A DNA stretch of 64,000 bases from NCBI GenBank assembly GCA_026826555.1, contig JAKSZT010054457.1, forward strand, positions 7,638,340-7,702,339. Reading direction: 5' to 3'. Origin of the DNA: Tolypeutes matacus. Taxonomy: Eukaryota; Chordata; Mammalia; Cingulata; Chlamyphoridae. How positions within the stretch are numbered: position 1 is the first letter of the stretch; every line of letters starts with the position of its first letter. The notes beneath the pieces were generated by a model, which saw nothing but the letters and a program-made list of their open reading frames with translations, did no database searches and was not told where the DNA came from. The position numbers and the translations under genes are program-made. Of the stretch, positions 10,507 through 20,869 are shown piece by piece.

Positions 10507-12415
10507 CCTCCAGGAAATGACAGGGTTTATATGACATTTCCCATCTACCTCTCTGATTTCATCTTCTGTACTTGGTGTGTTGCCACCTACTCCTCTAATA
10601 CTGATATTCTAATTTAATTAGTGATCTGGTCTGATTCCTCTGGATACTTTGAAAAGTCCTCCCTTTACTTTTCTCTCCTTCCCCTGTTTAGATTGGAGAT
10701 GGGAATTTTTGTAGGAGTTTAGAATGGAATTGGGTGTTCTGATGACTGGGCAGTACCGAGATGAGAATTTTGCTTTTGGGCAACCCAGACATGTAACTTA
10801 AATAAGTCCTTCTAGTGATACTGAGATTTTGTGAAATCCTCTATAAATCATCCATGGCACATGGTTGTGACCATACCTGAATTTCCACCCTCACGGTTGA
10901 TCTTTCTCAGGACCTTTATATTAATATATATATACACATCTATTTGACCTCCCATTCATTGATTGCTCATTCATTTGTATATTCTTTTGACAAATTTGTT
11001 GTATGTTGGCTCTGTGTGCATATTGACCAGGTGCCTGGAATACCAAAACAGCTCCCACCAACAGGAGCTCCAGTGCAGAGGAAAGAGCTGAGCAACAGAA
11101 TGAAGGGTTTGGCCTCCTCTTCATGTGGATGCCATCTACTGAGATCAGAGTACAAGGATTTTCATTTAATTAGACATACAAATGGCTGCACTCCAGAACA
11201 ATCTGTTGTAAATATTTCTAAAAAGTAAAATGATATGCTATATATGATAGAAAATTCTCACAGCTACTTCCATCCTGTATTTGCCCTTTTAGAGGAAATT
11301 GCTGTTAACGACTTCTTGTTGAATTTTCCTAAATAGAGTGTGCATATGAAAACATTGATGTCAGTAGGCGTATATGTATAGAACAGTTCCTTAGCTTATC
11401 TCCAAACCTGTGCAACCTACTTAGTCTGCACTGCCTATTTTTCACTATCAGCACATATACTTCATTCTATTTTAAAACATGTTACCTACTTTAAGCAAAA
11501 GCCTGGATGAAAACTATTATAAATACGATAGCTGTTTTCTGAAGAACCTGTAGGTTATCTGCTTTTCCAGATTATTATGTCTCTCCAATGTATTTGGCCC
11601 TTTAGATTGTTATCTCAGAATTGCTATGATTCACTAGTTTTTGGCCATGGTATATGCACTGTTTCTAGTGCTTCACCTAAATATCCAATTAAATCTACAC
11701 AGAAGGCCCATCAGATAGTGACTATTTACCTCCCATTTATTGGAAGTGAGCTCTAAAATCAGCAACTTGTTTAAGACCAGAGCATCCTTATGTTACTTGT
11801 CCATCTTCCCACATTATTTCCTATATTCCCCTATATTGCCATCAGAACACTTAGAGAACTGTAATTGTATTATGAACTGACTTGGCAACTCCATATTTCA
11901 GATTACACCCAGATAAATATTGTAAATCCAGAAACCTGGGGATTTATAAGAAGGCATTTATACCAGCTGTATTTGCTATAGAAATGCTAGAAACAGGACA
12001 ATTCCATGGATAATGGAATGTGCTTGGGAGTTTGACATGGTTAGACCTGTATTTAGAGAGTAGCTCAAAAAAAGACAACATATGTGACCACTGAAAATTT
12101 AACTAATTTCTCCAATCCTCAATCCAGTTTCTATTTAATAAAGAATTGCCAGACTCCTCGACATGTTTCAGTGAAATTAGAATATGTATTTCAAGCACAC
12201 ATGCCAGTGACTGAACAAAATAAATAGTATACAAATGATATTAATAATTGCTTAGTGACCAACAATAAGAAAATGGTAAGAAAATTACCTGCTCATAAAC
12301 TTCAGAGTAAAGAGAGACATTAAAAATTATCTAGCCCCAAACCTTACATGCATTGAATTTTATATTATACTCTAAATCTAAGCTGATGCAGTGACAAGAA
12401 TATAGGCTTTCATTT
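10507..12415. other. Intergenic AT-rich DNA
   Basis: No gene is supported. The open frames at 10921-11228 overlap on both strands and show no domain. A short part near 11930-12010 resembles the 3' end of old L1 ORF2. Otherwise I see nothing I can name. Confidence 0.4.
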
Positions 12416-12419
12416 ACCT

Positions 12420-13025
12420 GGTGTAGCAGTTTGGCATTATTTATGAATTCCAAAAATAGATATTGGACTATGTTTGTGAGCTGGTCTTTTCCTTTGGGCA
12501 TATTAGATTATATTGGATTCAGAGGTTTCGCTTTTACTTTATTAAATAATGATTGAAGCTTTGATTGGGCCACATCAGTAGAATGTTGAGTCCCTGCCCC
12601 CTTGGTGGGCGGGGCTCACAGAGAAACTGCACTGTAGAGAAGGGAGGTTGGAGTTTTTGAGCTGGAGCCCCAGGAAGTAAGCACACAGAGGAGCTTAGTC
12701 ATGAGGAAGGAGAGACGAGCCATTCGCTCGTCTACAGCTGGCCTTATGGAAAGAACAAAGCAGCTGAGACTGGAGAGAATTGAGCCCTGGGGAGAGAGAC
12801 AAAGCTTAGAAAGCCTGACCATGGAACCTTAAGAGGAAGAGGACAGCTGAACATTCCAGCCATCTTCAACACGTGGCAATAGACTGGGGAGGGAAGCAAC
12901 TTATGCTTTATGGCCTGGTAACTGTAAATTTCTACCCCAAATAAATACCCTTTATAAAAACCGACTGATTTCTGGTATTTTGCATCAGCATCCCCTTGGC
13001 TAGCTAATATACCTGGGTTAAAATT
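12420..13025 (+). repeat. LTR-like interspersed repeat
   Basis: The block begins 'ggtgtagcagtttggcatta' and ends near 'cagcatccccttggctagc'. A polyadenylation-like 'aataaatacccttta' near 12940 lies close to the 3' end, as in an LTR with R and U5 regions. The terminus resembles those at 22740-22800 and 26440-26500. I judge it a class III (ERVL/MaLR-like) LTR, but cannot fix the family. It contains an open minus-strand frame that is not a gene. Confidence 0.55.
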
Positions 13026-13604
13026 ATTCTGAAGTGTAACTTCAACAATTCTGTGACTTGGGCAGTGGAGAGAGGACACCAGGAAGGGAAAAGGACTTGT
13101 ACTTAAGTTTAAAATATTCCTTCATAAGGTTTATTTTATAAAACCATGCATACAACCTTGATGTTGCCTAATCCAACTCTTCTTTCCCATATCCCTCATC
13201 TGCCTTAGATTAAACTCTTCTATGAATTTGAGGTGTTCTCCGTAAGCCTTTTACCTACATTACCTGAAGTTTGAAAATAAGAAAGATGGAAAGTTAAGAA
13301 ACTAGTTGAAGGTATATTTCAATTTTAATTTTTTAAATAATATACCCTGCTTCACTAATCATTTGTTATAGCTTACAGGAATACAATTAAAGTGAAAAAT
13401 GTAAGGAAAGCATTTTGGGATTTTAAGATTTTCCTCAAAGTAGGCAGAGAACATAATCTCAGCTTGAATTTAAGGGAAACCAACCAGGAATTGGAGATTT
13501 GAGGACTTTTAGGGAAAGTTAGTTCAAACATAGTGATATAAAGTCAAACAAAATAAGGTTCCAAATGCTCATTTTCTGAAGGTGGGGCACTGATTCATTG
13601 CAGT

Positions 13605-13835
13605 AGGTGATATGGCATAGAGGTTCAGAGTCCAAACTCTGGCTCTAGGCTGCTTCAACCACTTATTAGCATGGTGACCTTGGGACATTCATCTCACTTT
13701 CTTTACCACAGTTTTTTAAATTTAAGATGTAGATTAAAATAGCATCTATCTCACAGAAGTTGAGCTGAGACTCAAATGAATTAAAGCAGCATTTTACACA
13801 TAGTGCTATCTATTTTTATTATCCCTGAATATCAA
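13605..13835 (+). repeat. MIR SINE, nearly full length
   Basis: The copy runs through the standard MIR order: 'ggcatagaggttcagagtcc', 'ccacttattagcatggtgac', 'cttgggacattcatctcact', 'agttgagctgagactcaaatg', 'acacatagtgct'. MIR elements predate placental radiation. Confidence 0.88.
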
Positions 13836-14298
13836 CAGCGATACTTCACAGTGATATCTCCTGGGACTGTGTGGATATTTCAGGCATATTACATTATTTT
13901 TATGGTATACTGCCATTTATTCCTTTTCTATTTAAATATAAGATATTTAGATAGATATAGATATTTAAAGTAGCATAGATAAAGAAACTCTCATAGTATA
14001 TTAAGTGAGTTTTCCAGACGTTAGAAAAAGTCAGAGAAGAGCTCATGAGGCAGGCGCTTAGTTTTCAACCCAGCTAGTTCCTTCAAACCACAGTGGTGGT
14101 TTTTACCATTATGCAGTGGAGCATTAGTTGAGAAGTGACTACACTGAAGTTCCAAACATCCCCTGTCCATATGCCTAGGATCAAGGAATGTATTTCACCC
14201 CTATCCCCACTCTCTTACCAGCTATGAGAATCTTGAACTTGAAGAGATCAGTCCTCCCCAAATTAATATATGCTTTTGAAAATATATAAAGTACATTT

Positions 14299-14624
14299 TC
14301 ATTTTATTTTATTTTATTTTTTAGGCGGTACCAGGGATTGAACCCAAGACCTCCTACATGGGAACCAGGTACTTAACCACTGAGCTACACCTGCTCCCAG
14401 TATATGCTTTTTTTTTTTTTTTTTTTTTTTTTAGGTACCTGGGCCTGGGATTGAATCCAGGACCTCATATATAGGAAGCTGGCCCTCAACCACTGAGCTA
14501 CACAGGTTTCCCCAAGTTGGTTTTTTGTTTGCTTTTTTTTTTTTTTGGAGGTAGCAGGCATCAAACATGGGACCTCGTACATGGGAAGCAGGAGCTCAAC
14601 CACTTGAGCTACATTCACACCCCC
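14299..14624 (-). mobile_element. DAS-type tRNA-derived SINEs (monomer plus dimer)
   Basis: Three tRNA-like units lie head to tail on the minus strand (bodies near 14323-14398, 14430-14513, 14548-14622), each preceded on the plus strand by a T-run that is its A-tail. On the minus strand each has 'gtagctcagtggtt' (A-box region) and 'gggttcaatccc' (B-box region), which fits the tRNA-Ala-derived DAS SINEs of xenarthrans. The second and third units are joined by a 'gttggttttttgtttg' linker that recurs at 30845-30890, so they form a standard dimer. The first looks like a separate insertion. Confidence 0.85.
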
Positions 14625-14889
14625 AATATATACTTTAATGCATTTCCAATCAGATGTTTTCAAGGACTCTGATGAACTGATAAGTAATTATCCAGGAAGA
14701 GTCAAGACCATTCTAAACACATAGAATATAGACAGAAGGTGGACACTCTCTAATAAATATCCAGATTGATTATAAAATCTTATTTGTCAATGAATACACA
14801 AATAGATTACTGAGACAAAATACAGAGCCCAGAGACCACATCAGTGCTTACTTGTAAGTACTCACTGTTTACACATCCAAACCTCCCAA

Positions 14890-15115
14890 TTTCAAAGTAT
14901 TCAAACTTTGTAATTGCATTTTAAAAAATCTCATTTTACTCAAAAAAGCGCATCTCTTTTTAAAAAGAGAGCTAAACATACTAGATTAAAACACAATACA
15001 GACGGGAAGTCACCTGTAATTCCCACGCAATGTCAACACCTCCCCAGTCCAACCCCAACACATACACAGAAAAAGTTTCATTGTTCACAATTTTAAAATT
15101 AAGTCCTAAGAGACT
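14890..15115 (+). repeat. Inverted repeat, left arm (~210 bp)
   Basis: This arm reads as the reverse complement of 17425-17497 plus 20722-20865. Shared exact stretches include 'actttgtaattgcattt', 'ctttttaaaaagagag', 'taaacatactagatta' and 'cagacgggaagtcac'. The right arm is split by the betaretrovirus-like provirus. The element type is unknown to me: it may be two opposite copies of an unclassified repeat or a local inverted duplication. Confidence 0.75.
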
Positions 15116-15429
15116 CCGAGAAGTAGAAATTGTATTTGGTTACCTAATGTGTTTGAAACCACAGAATTGGTAATTGGTATAATCTATACTGTTATACATG
15201 AAGTTATTTTGCCCCTTCTCTGCATTCTCAGATTTCTTATACCCTTTTCTGTACTCAATCAAAGCACATATGGAACTCAATATTTAACACTTTTTGTCTG
15301 GTAATTCTAGATTTGGTGAAATATTCCAGTATATTGTCAAAAAGGGAAAAAATGACAAATATGAGCATATTTATGCCAGCCCTAGATTATTGGTTAAAAG
15401 GGAGTAGAAACATTCTGAATAGAAAAAGG

Positions 15430-15535
15430 TAATGGAGTGAGCTTGGGTTGCAGTGGCAAGTGGATCTACACATAGAGCTCAGCTCTGCCCCTTTCTGGCT
15501 ATGTGCCCTGGAGAAGACAGGCTACACACTGGGAG
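15430..15535 (+). repeat. Probable MIR fragment
   Basis: The order 'gagctcagctctgcccctttctggctatgtgccctgg' resembles the MIR core ('agctctgccacttactagctgtgtgacc'). It is diverged and the boundaries are loose. Confidence 0.45.
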
Positions 15536-15766
15536 AAAAAAATTACTACAACTATAATATACTAATACAGAATAGTAATATCCAGAATACATAATTAAAT
15601 TCTATACTTAATTAAACAATGAATAACACAAAGAAAATGAACAAAATGCAAGGAAAGGAAAATTCACAGAAGAGGGAACACGTCAATAAAAATATGAAAT
15701 TTGAAGAAACAAAAATTAACTGCAAATTAAAATACCAATGAGGTAGTATTTCAGTCAATAAGCTTA

Positions 15767-16732
15767 TCAGTGGACTCTATTTTGGAATCTGTGCTCCTGA
15801 GGGTGACAGAAATGGACTCAAATAAGTCCTCCCTGCACATGGTTCATGAGTTCTTTCTATTCAAACCTATATGTGATGCTGAAGTTTTTAGGTATACTTC
15901 CAGAGACTGAAGCCTCTGGCCTACCTATGTGCCAGGTGTGCGTGGAGTCTCGGTGGAGCTGCAACTCCTACCCTACAGCTCAGTGGACTCATCCAAGTCA
16001 CCTGGCGAGGAGACAATGATGGGCAATGGCCATCCGAGGGAATGGAGAGGGCCTGCATCTGCAGGCAGGATCATCCCACCCACCATATCCATGAGATATA
16101 AGCCCTCTCTCACTTGGAGGTGGAGTGGACATCACCATCCCAGTCCCCTTAGGATTGGGGGAAGAACTATGGACTAGAGTGGACTTGATGGTATTCTGTT
16201 GTACACATATGGTGATTGTAGCAATGGAAGAAATTATAACAGTGAGGTGGAGGGACACTTTCGGGGCAGGGAGGGGATGTGCAGTTGAAATACAGGGGCT
16301 TTTTCGGGATTTGGAGGTTGTCGTGAGTGTCGTTGCGGCAACGGATGTAGGCCATTTTAAATCAGCACACACCATTCAGAACTGTGTGGGAGAGAGTGTG
16401 GTCTACCATGTGAACTGTGGTCTATGGTTGATGGCAAGACCCCAGCATGTGTAAGTCCACTGAGGGTGATGGGCCACACTTGTGGGAGATGTTTGTGTGG
16501 GATGTGGTGGGAGCTGTGGGAGGTGGGGAACATGGGAATCCCGATAAGTTCTGTGTAATATTTTAGGTAATCTAAGCACCTCTTAAAATATATATATATA
16601 AAACATTTTTGTAAGCAAATGCACATATATGCATATCTATTTATATATCATTTTACAAATATTGGTATGTATTGTGAAAATTTTGATTTTTACCCACAAT
16701 AAAAAATAAATAAATAAAAAAAAATAAGCTGA
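15767..16732 (+). mobile_element. 5'-truncated L1, 3' UTR distal part
   Basis: This copy matches the distal 3' UTR of the L1 at 47928-57401 (from about 56495) block by block: 'ttatcagtggactctatttt', 'gcaaccc..actcatcc', 'gggaagaactatggactag', 'gtgaactgtggtctatg' and the terminal 'catgggaatccc'. It extends further than the 57.3 kb copy at its 3' end, to 'tttttacccacaataaa', then an A-rich tail. A short 'aataagct' near 15757-15766 recurs after the tail at 16722-16730 and may be the target-site duplication. Confidence 0.85.
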
Positions 16733-16879
16733 TGAAAATTAAGAAAGCTGGTCTTGGTCAAGAGAGGATGCCATAGGAACCCTCTTGGCTGCTAATAAGA
16801 GTAAACTGGTAATCCTTATAGAGAACAAGTTGTTTGTATCTGCTAAGTTTTTTTTATGTTCATACTGACTCAGCCACTA

Positions 16880-17390
16880 AAGGCTAGAGAAATTTTGCAT
16901 ACCTACACAAAATGACTTGTCCTAGAAAATTCATAACAGCAGGGATATAATAGGAAAAGAGAGAAAGAAATGAAGGAAGGAAGGAAGGAAATAGGGAAGG
17001 AAGGAAGGAAAACAACTAAAATATCCATCAACAGATAAGAGAATAGACAAACTGTGGCACATTTAAAGATGAATCATATATAAAATGCTGAATAAAAAGT
17101 ATGTTGCCAAAAATACGTATAGTGTTTAAAACTTTAATATACTAGTGCCTACGTGTGAGTATCATAGAGTGGGTAGTGTGTAGGAATGTACACAACAAAG
17201 TTCTGATGGTAATTCCTAGAATGGGAAGATGGAGACGTTAAAAAGAATATATAGGAAGATTCAATTACTTTGGTTATTCTTATGTTCTTAAAAATTGGGT
17301 GTGAAAATGTCAGTGTTGCTTTTGTCATTCTTTGTACCTTGTGTATATTTGAAAAGTTTCAGTATGCATTAATAAAATAAATAAATGCTA
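16880..17390 (+). repeat. Old L1 3' end with GGAA microsatellite
   Basis: A diverged L1 3' end is visible: 'atatccatcaacagataaga', 'caaactgtggcacat' and a final 'gtatgcattaataaaataaataaa'. A (GGAA)n-type expansion at about 16970-17008 lies inside it. The family is an old L1M by wording and divergence, which is an inference. Confidence 0.6.
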
Positions 17391-17424
17391 GTATGGGCAT
17401 AGAAAAAAATCTGTAAGAATAAAC

Positions 17425-17497
17425 TTTAAAATTAACAATGACACTTTCTCTGTGTATGTGTTGGTGTTGGACTGGAGATGTATTGACATTGCAGTGG
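17425..17497 (-). repeat. Inverted repeat, right arm, first part
   Basis: On the minus strand this follows 15030-15110: 'acatctccagtccaac.ccaacacatacacag' in both. It ends at 'cagtgg' (17492-17497), which is the left target-site copy of the provirus. The arm resumes after the provirus at 20722. Confidence 0.75.
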
Positions 17498-17837
17498 TGT
17501 GGGAAAATGGCCTGAAGTTGCAATGCCCCCCTGAAGCAAACAAAGCCTCCTTGATGATAATTAGAAACATTCCAGCTTTGTGCAGCATGTTCTGGGCGGA
17601 TGCAATGTCTGAAGAACTCACTATGTTGCAAAAAGATAAGCAGACTTTCCCTGCATTATGTTTCTCCTTTTGCAGACTCACAATAAATACGGTGGTGAAA
17701 CCAGAATCTGGGCTCTCAGTCCTTTAGACTGTCAGCCCCCTGGTCCCCAACTTTTTTCTCTATCTATGTGTCTGTCTTTTTTTTAAGGTCTGCAGTGCCT
17801 TCCTTTCTGACCATTCATTGTTGAGCTGGACTCGTCA
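17498..17837 (+). repeat. 5' LTR of the betaretrovirus-like provirus
   Basis: It begins TG and ends CA, about 340 bp, and aligns with 20398-20721 over its length. A polyadenylation signal AATAAA lies near 17691. The internal 5' region and the 3' LTR differ by small indels and many substitutions, which points to an old insertion. Confidence 0.85.
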
Positions 17838-17839
17838 AG

Positions 17840-17857
17840 TGGCGCTCGCACAGGGAC
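17840..17857 (+). other. Primer binding site, tRNA-Lys type (degenerate)
   Basis: The 18 bases tggcgctcgcacagggac lie two bases after the 5' LTR. They differ by two positions from the usual tRNA-Lys primer site. This supports a betaretroviral (class II) origin. Confidence 0.75.
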
Positions 17858-18012
17858 AGATTGGAAGAAGGCTGGATATCAGCGTCGCTTCAAGCGAAAT
17901 CACCAATTGAAAGTGGGGGAACACCACAGAGCCCCCGAGAGCATGAAGAGAATTGGCCACTCGAGTCCCCAGTGAGGTAGGAACAATTCTCGAGCATAAT
18001 TCAAGGTTAAGT

Positions 18013-18640
18013 ATGGGAAACAGAGACAGTATGGCAAGTACTGTCCTTATGTTTGTCTACTAAATCAGCTTCTTAAAGCTGAAAGTGCTAGAGCTAGTAA
18101 AGTTTGTCTTTTAGAGGTCTTACAAGTTATTGAGAAATACGGCACTTGGTTTCCTGCATTGGGTAGTTTAGAATTAGAAGATTGGGAAAAAGTAGGAAGA
18201 GAATTAAAGAAATTCCATGTTCAGAGGGTACAGACCCCGATTACTATTTGGCCTTCCTGGTCTATTGTTAAATCAGTACTGGAACCTTTACAAACAGAAG
18301 ATGAAGGGGAAAAAGATGAGGAGAAAGAGAAATTTGCAGATACTCCCCTAAAGATTTTCTTAAAGACACTGTCCCTGAAAGCATTCTCCCTTACTGCCCA
18401 CGGTGCCCTAAGGAAAAGCATTGGATAAAGAAATGTAGATCTAAATTTGATAAAGATGAGAATCCACCTCCTGGAAATGGGCAACGGGGCACTCCTTCCA
18501 GTGTCCCAAAATCTTTCCGGAGGGCTTTGTTCAATTATACCCAATCTGAACAAAGTCACTTGGCTCCGCCCCCACAGCTTTCAGATCCTTGGCAAACTTA
18601 TGTACCTCTGTTGAACCCTAAATTAGCCTATTCATAGGCC
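18013..18640 (+). pseudogene. gag: Provirus Gag remnant (matrix plus zinc knuckle)
   Basis: From ATG 18013 there is a matrix-like N-terminus with an early Gly (myristoylation position) and an in-frame stop after about 17 codons. An open part at 18159-18428 follows, whose tryptophan-rich start is typical of betaretroviral matrix. A zinc knuckle of the C-x2-C-x4-H-x4-C form lies at 18395-18436 in another frame. The capsid region that should separate matrix and nucleocapsid is absent, so a large internal deletion joined them. Not functional. Confidence 0.8.
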
Positions 18641-18644
18641 TTTA

Positions 18645-19001
18645 TGACAACCAGAGTAACGTAGAGAAGAAAATTTTCCACTGTCCCGTAAGTGTCCTAT
18701 CTGAAAAGCACACAACCTCCCCTCCCTTGAATAATCTTGCAAGAACGTATCAACCCTGCAGCTGTGCCCCAGACTATCAGGACATTCTGTGCAAACGCTA
18801 GCTAACTGCCAAAATCCGCTTCTGTACATCCTGCTTGCTTGCAAACTGCGTCTGCAACCCCCTATAAAAGGGAGCCATTTTAGAACCTCGGGGCTGCAGT
18901 TCTCTCCTGCGTGAGAGGTGCTGCAGACACCCGCGGGCTTAGCTCAATAAACTTCATAAAAGTGGTTAAAGTCTGAGTGTGGTCGATCTCCACACTCAAC
19001 A
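18645..19001 (+). mobile_element. Solo LTR inserted in the provirus
   Basis: This ~357 bp block begins TGAC and ends AACA. It carries a TATA-like ctataaaagg near 18861 and a polyadenylation signal in 'gctcaataaac' near 18942. A terminal 'gtctgagtgtggtcgatctc' region resembles U5. It interrupts the provirus between the Gag remnant and the dUTPase fragment. Wording suggests a class I (gamma-like) LTR. The exact ends and duplication are not certain. Confidence 0.7.
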
Positions 19002-19059
19002 CCTCCACCTAGGAAAGTGCCAACCTGGACTTTGCCACTACCAAAAAATTAATACTTAA

Positions 19060-19180
19060 GAAACAAAATAAACTCTATCTAGCCAATTCAGGTGTGAAAG
19101 GATCTATTCCAGAAGATTTAGTGAGATTAATATTGGGAAGATCTAGCATTAGTTGCAGAGGTATCACTATTCTGCCAAAG
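19060..19180 (+). pseudogene. dUTPase fragment of the provirus (pro region)
   Basis: The translated piece contains LILGRSS, the conserved dUTPase motif, with a short lead that fits the betaretroviral dUTPase fused to protease. The rest of pro and all of pol are missing or unrecognisable up to the Env remnant. Confidence 0.65.
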
Positions 19181-19429
19181 AGTTAACTAAGATTAGGAAA
19201 ACATTCCAGCAGCAACTTTGTAAACCTCCTACTGCCTACATAATGATAAGGCTGTAGGATGATGGAGGCTAATAGAATTAAACCACTAGAAGAGTAGGAA
19301 ATCTTGGCAACACAGTTTCCAGAAAAATTCTCAAAAGCAGTGAAATCAAAGATGTATGTTTCTATTGATGTGTTGTAACTCACATCAATATATCAACAAT
19401 AACAACAAATAACAAAGAGAAAAAATTAT

Positions 19430-19816
19430 GGGTCAAATTAGCAAGCTTTATATTTCTACTGATGTGTTGGCCATCAAAATAATCTGAGTCTAGATATTGA
19501 ACAACTACAAGCAGATGTAAATAGTGTACAACATGCTCAATTATCTATGCTTTCCACTTCCTCCACTGTGTCTAAGATTGTTAAAGGTCTGCAAGATTTA
19601 AACTCAATTCCCTGGATCAAGAATTGGGGAGGGGGTTTAGTAGGAGGAATCTTAATGTTATGTATATGCTTAATGTGTTTTTGTATAGTCCTTAGATGCG
19701 TGCAGCAAAGCTTCCAAGGAATAATGCAACAAGAAGTCACCAAATCAACTTTTATTGCTCTGCAGAAACACAAACGGGGAAATGTGGGGAAGCTACTGAG
19801 GGTTGGAATGCCCTGA
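19430..19816 (+). pseudogene. env: Provirus Env transmembrane remnant
   Basis: The open stretch (best from 19547) carries a heptad-rich ectodomain end, then a Gly-rich start and a hydrophobic membrane segment of about 20 residues with several Cys, then a short charged tail. This matches the C-terminal part of betaretroviral Env-TM. The surface subunit and fusion region are not present. It runs into LTR-like sequence at 19796, so even the tail is irregular. Confidence 0.75.
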
Positions 19817-20397
19817 AGTAAAAAAGGGTGCTTTTTGTTGGAATAATCATGCTTATTGTTTTATTATTTATCTTTAGGTATCAAGCCCTTTCTCAAAATT
19901 CATTACTTTGGTCGTTGCCTTATCTCTCTCCCACCTAAAATAAACTTTTAATACTGTATTCTGGGGATATCCTGCACATGTCCCATCTTTGGGATTTCTT
20001 GTATAAGTCTTCTGGGTGCTGGCAAACCTGGGTTTTCTGAAACTTGTAACCTGAGCTGGGGCCCCACCAGCAAATGTGGGAATCCTTAGGCACGTGCTAG
20101 GCATGGAAGCCATGAAACACTGGCAGTCTCACATCACTCTGTTTGGCCCTGGAGAATGGCTGGTTAGCCAGAGACTGGTAAGATTCCAGGAACACACTAA
20201 GTCAAAGGGGGCCCTCACCCCTCCCAAGGGAGATTAACTGCCCCAGTGGCTACTTTGTTTCTCATGTGCAGCCCAGTTCAGAATCTAGGTAAGGGTCAGC
20301 AACTTAGTCTTATCACAATCAATCATCAAATTACAAAACAGACATTTAAAGCTGTGTCAGGATACCTTTCTTTTTCCTTTTTAAACAAAGGGGGAAA

Positions 20398-20721
20398 TGT
20401 GGGAAAATGGCCTGAAGTTGCAATGCCTCCCTGAAGTAAACAAAGAGAACTTGATGCTGATTAGAAACATTCCAGCTTTGTGCAGCATGTTGTGGGTGGA
20501 TAGAACAGCATCAACTAAAGAACTCACTATGTTGCAAAGAGATAAGCAGACTTTGCCTGTGTTATGTTTCTCCTTTTGCACCAATAAATACGGTGGTGAA
20601 ACCAGAATCCTTGAGACTGTCAGTGCCCTGGTCCCCATCTTTTTTCTCTATGTATCTGTCTTTTCTTTAAGGTCTGCGGTGTCTTCCTTTCTGACTGTTC
20701 ATTGTTGAGCTGGACTCAACA
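20398..20721 (+). repeat. 3' LTR of the betaretrovirus-like provirus
   Basis: It is preceded by the polypurine tract aaagggggaaa (20387-20397), begins TGTGGG, ends CAACA, and matches the 5' LTR. The 'gagtgg' at 20722-20727 is the right target-site copy. A 6-bp deletion/insertion difference and missing 'ggctctcagtccttta'-like block distinguish it from the 5' LTR. Confidence 0.85.
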
Positions 20722-20865
20722 GAGTGGAAATTACGAGTGACTTCCCGTCTGTGTTGTGTAATCTAGTATGTTTATCTCTCTTTTTAAAAAGGGATGCTTA
20801 TTTTTGTTTTTTAGTAAGTAAAACAAGAGACTCTTAAAAATGCAATTACAAAGTATGAATACATA
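20722..20865 (-). repeat. Inverted repeat, right arm, second part
   Basis: On the minus strand this matches 14893-15030. Together with 17425-17497 it rebuilds the full right arm once the provirus is removed. The join across the provirus is exact at the six-base target site, which confirms the insertion point. Confidence 0.78.
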
Positions 20866-20869
20866 TTGG

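Larger units (their letters stand above)
17498..20721 (+). mobile_element. Betaretrovirus-like endogenous provirus, decayed
   Basis: LTRs at both ends begin 'tgtgggaaaatggcctgaag' (17498 and 20398), and 6 bp 'cagtgg'/'gagtgg' flanks act as target-site duplication, the length typical of class II ERVs. In order: 5' LTR, a primer site close to the tRNA-Lys type, Gag matrix and one zinc knuckle, a foreign solo LTR, a dUTPase fragment as found in betaretroviral pro, Env transmembrane remnant, polypurine tract, 3' LTR. Capsid, protease, reverse transcriptase, integrase and most of Env are missing, so the copy is defective. A second LTR-start-like sequence at 19796, directly after Env, suggests recombination with a related element. 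Confidence 0.88.

Noticed and set aside
12616..13079. Overlapping minus-strand frames of 68 and 111 codons
   Set aside because: They are in an LTR-like repeat, have no domain, and the family is non-coding here.
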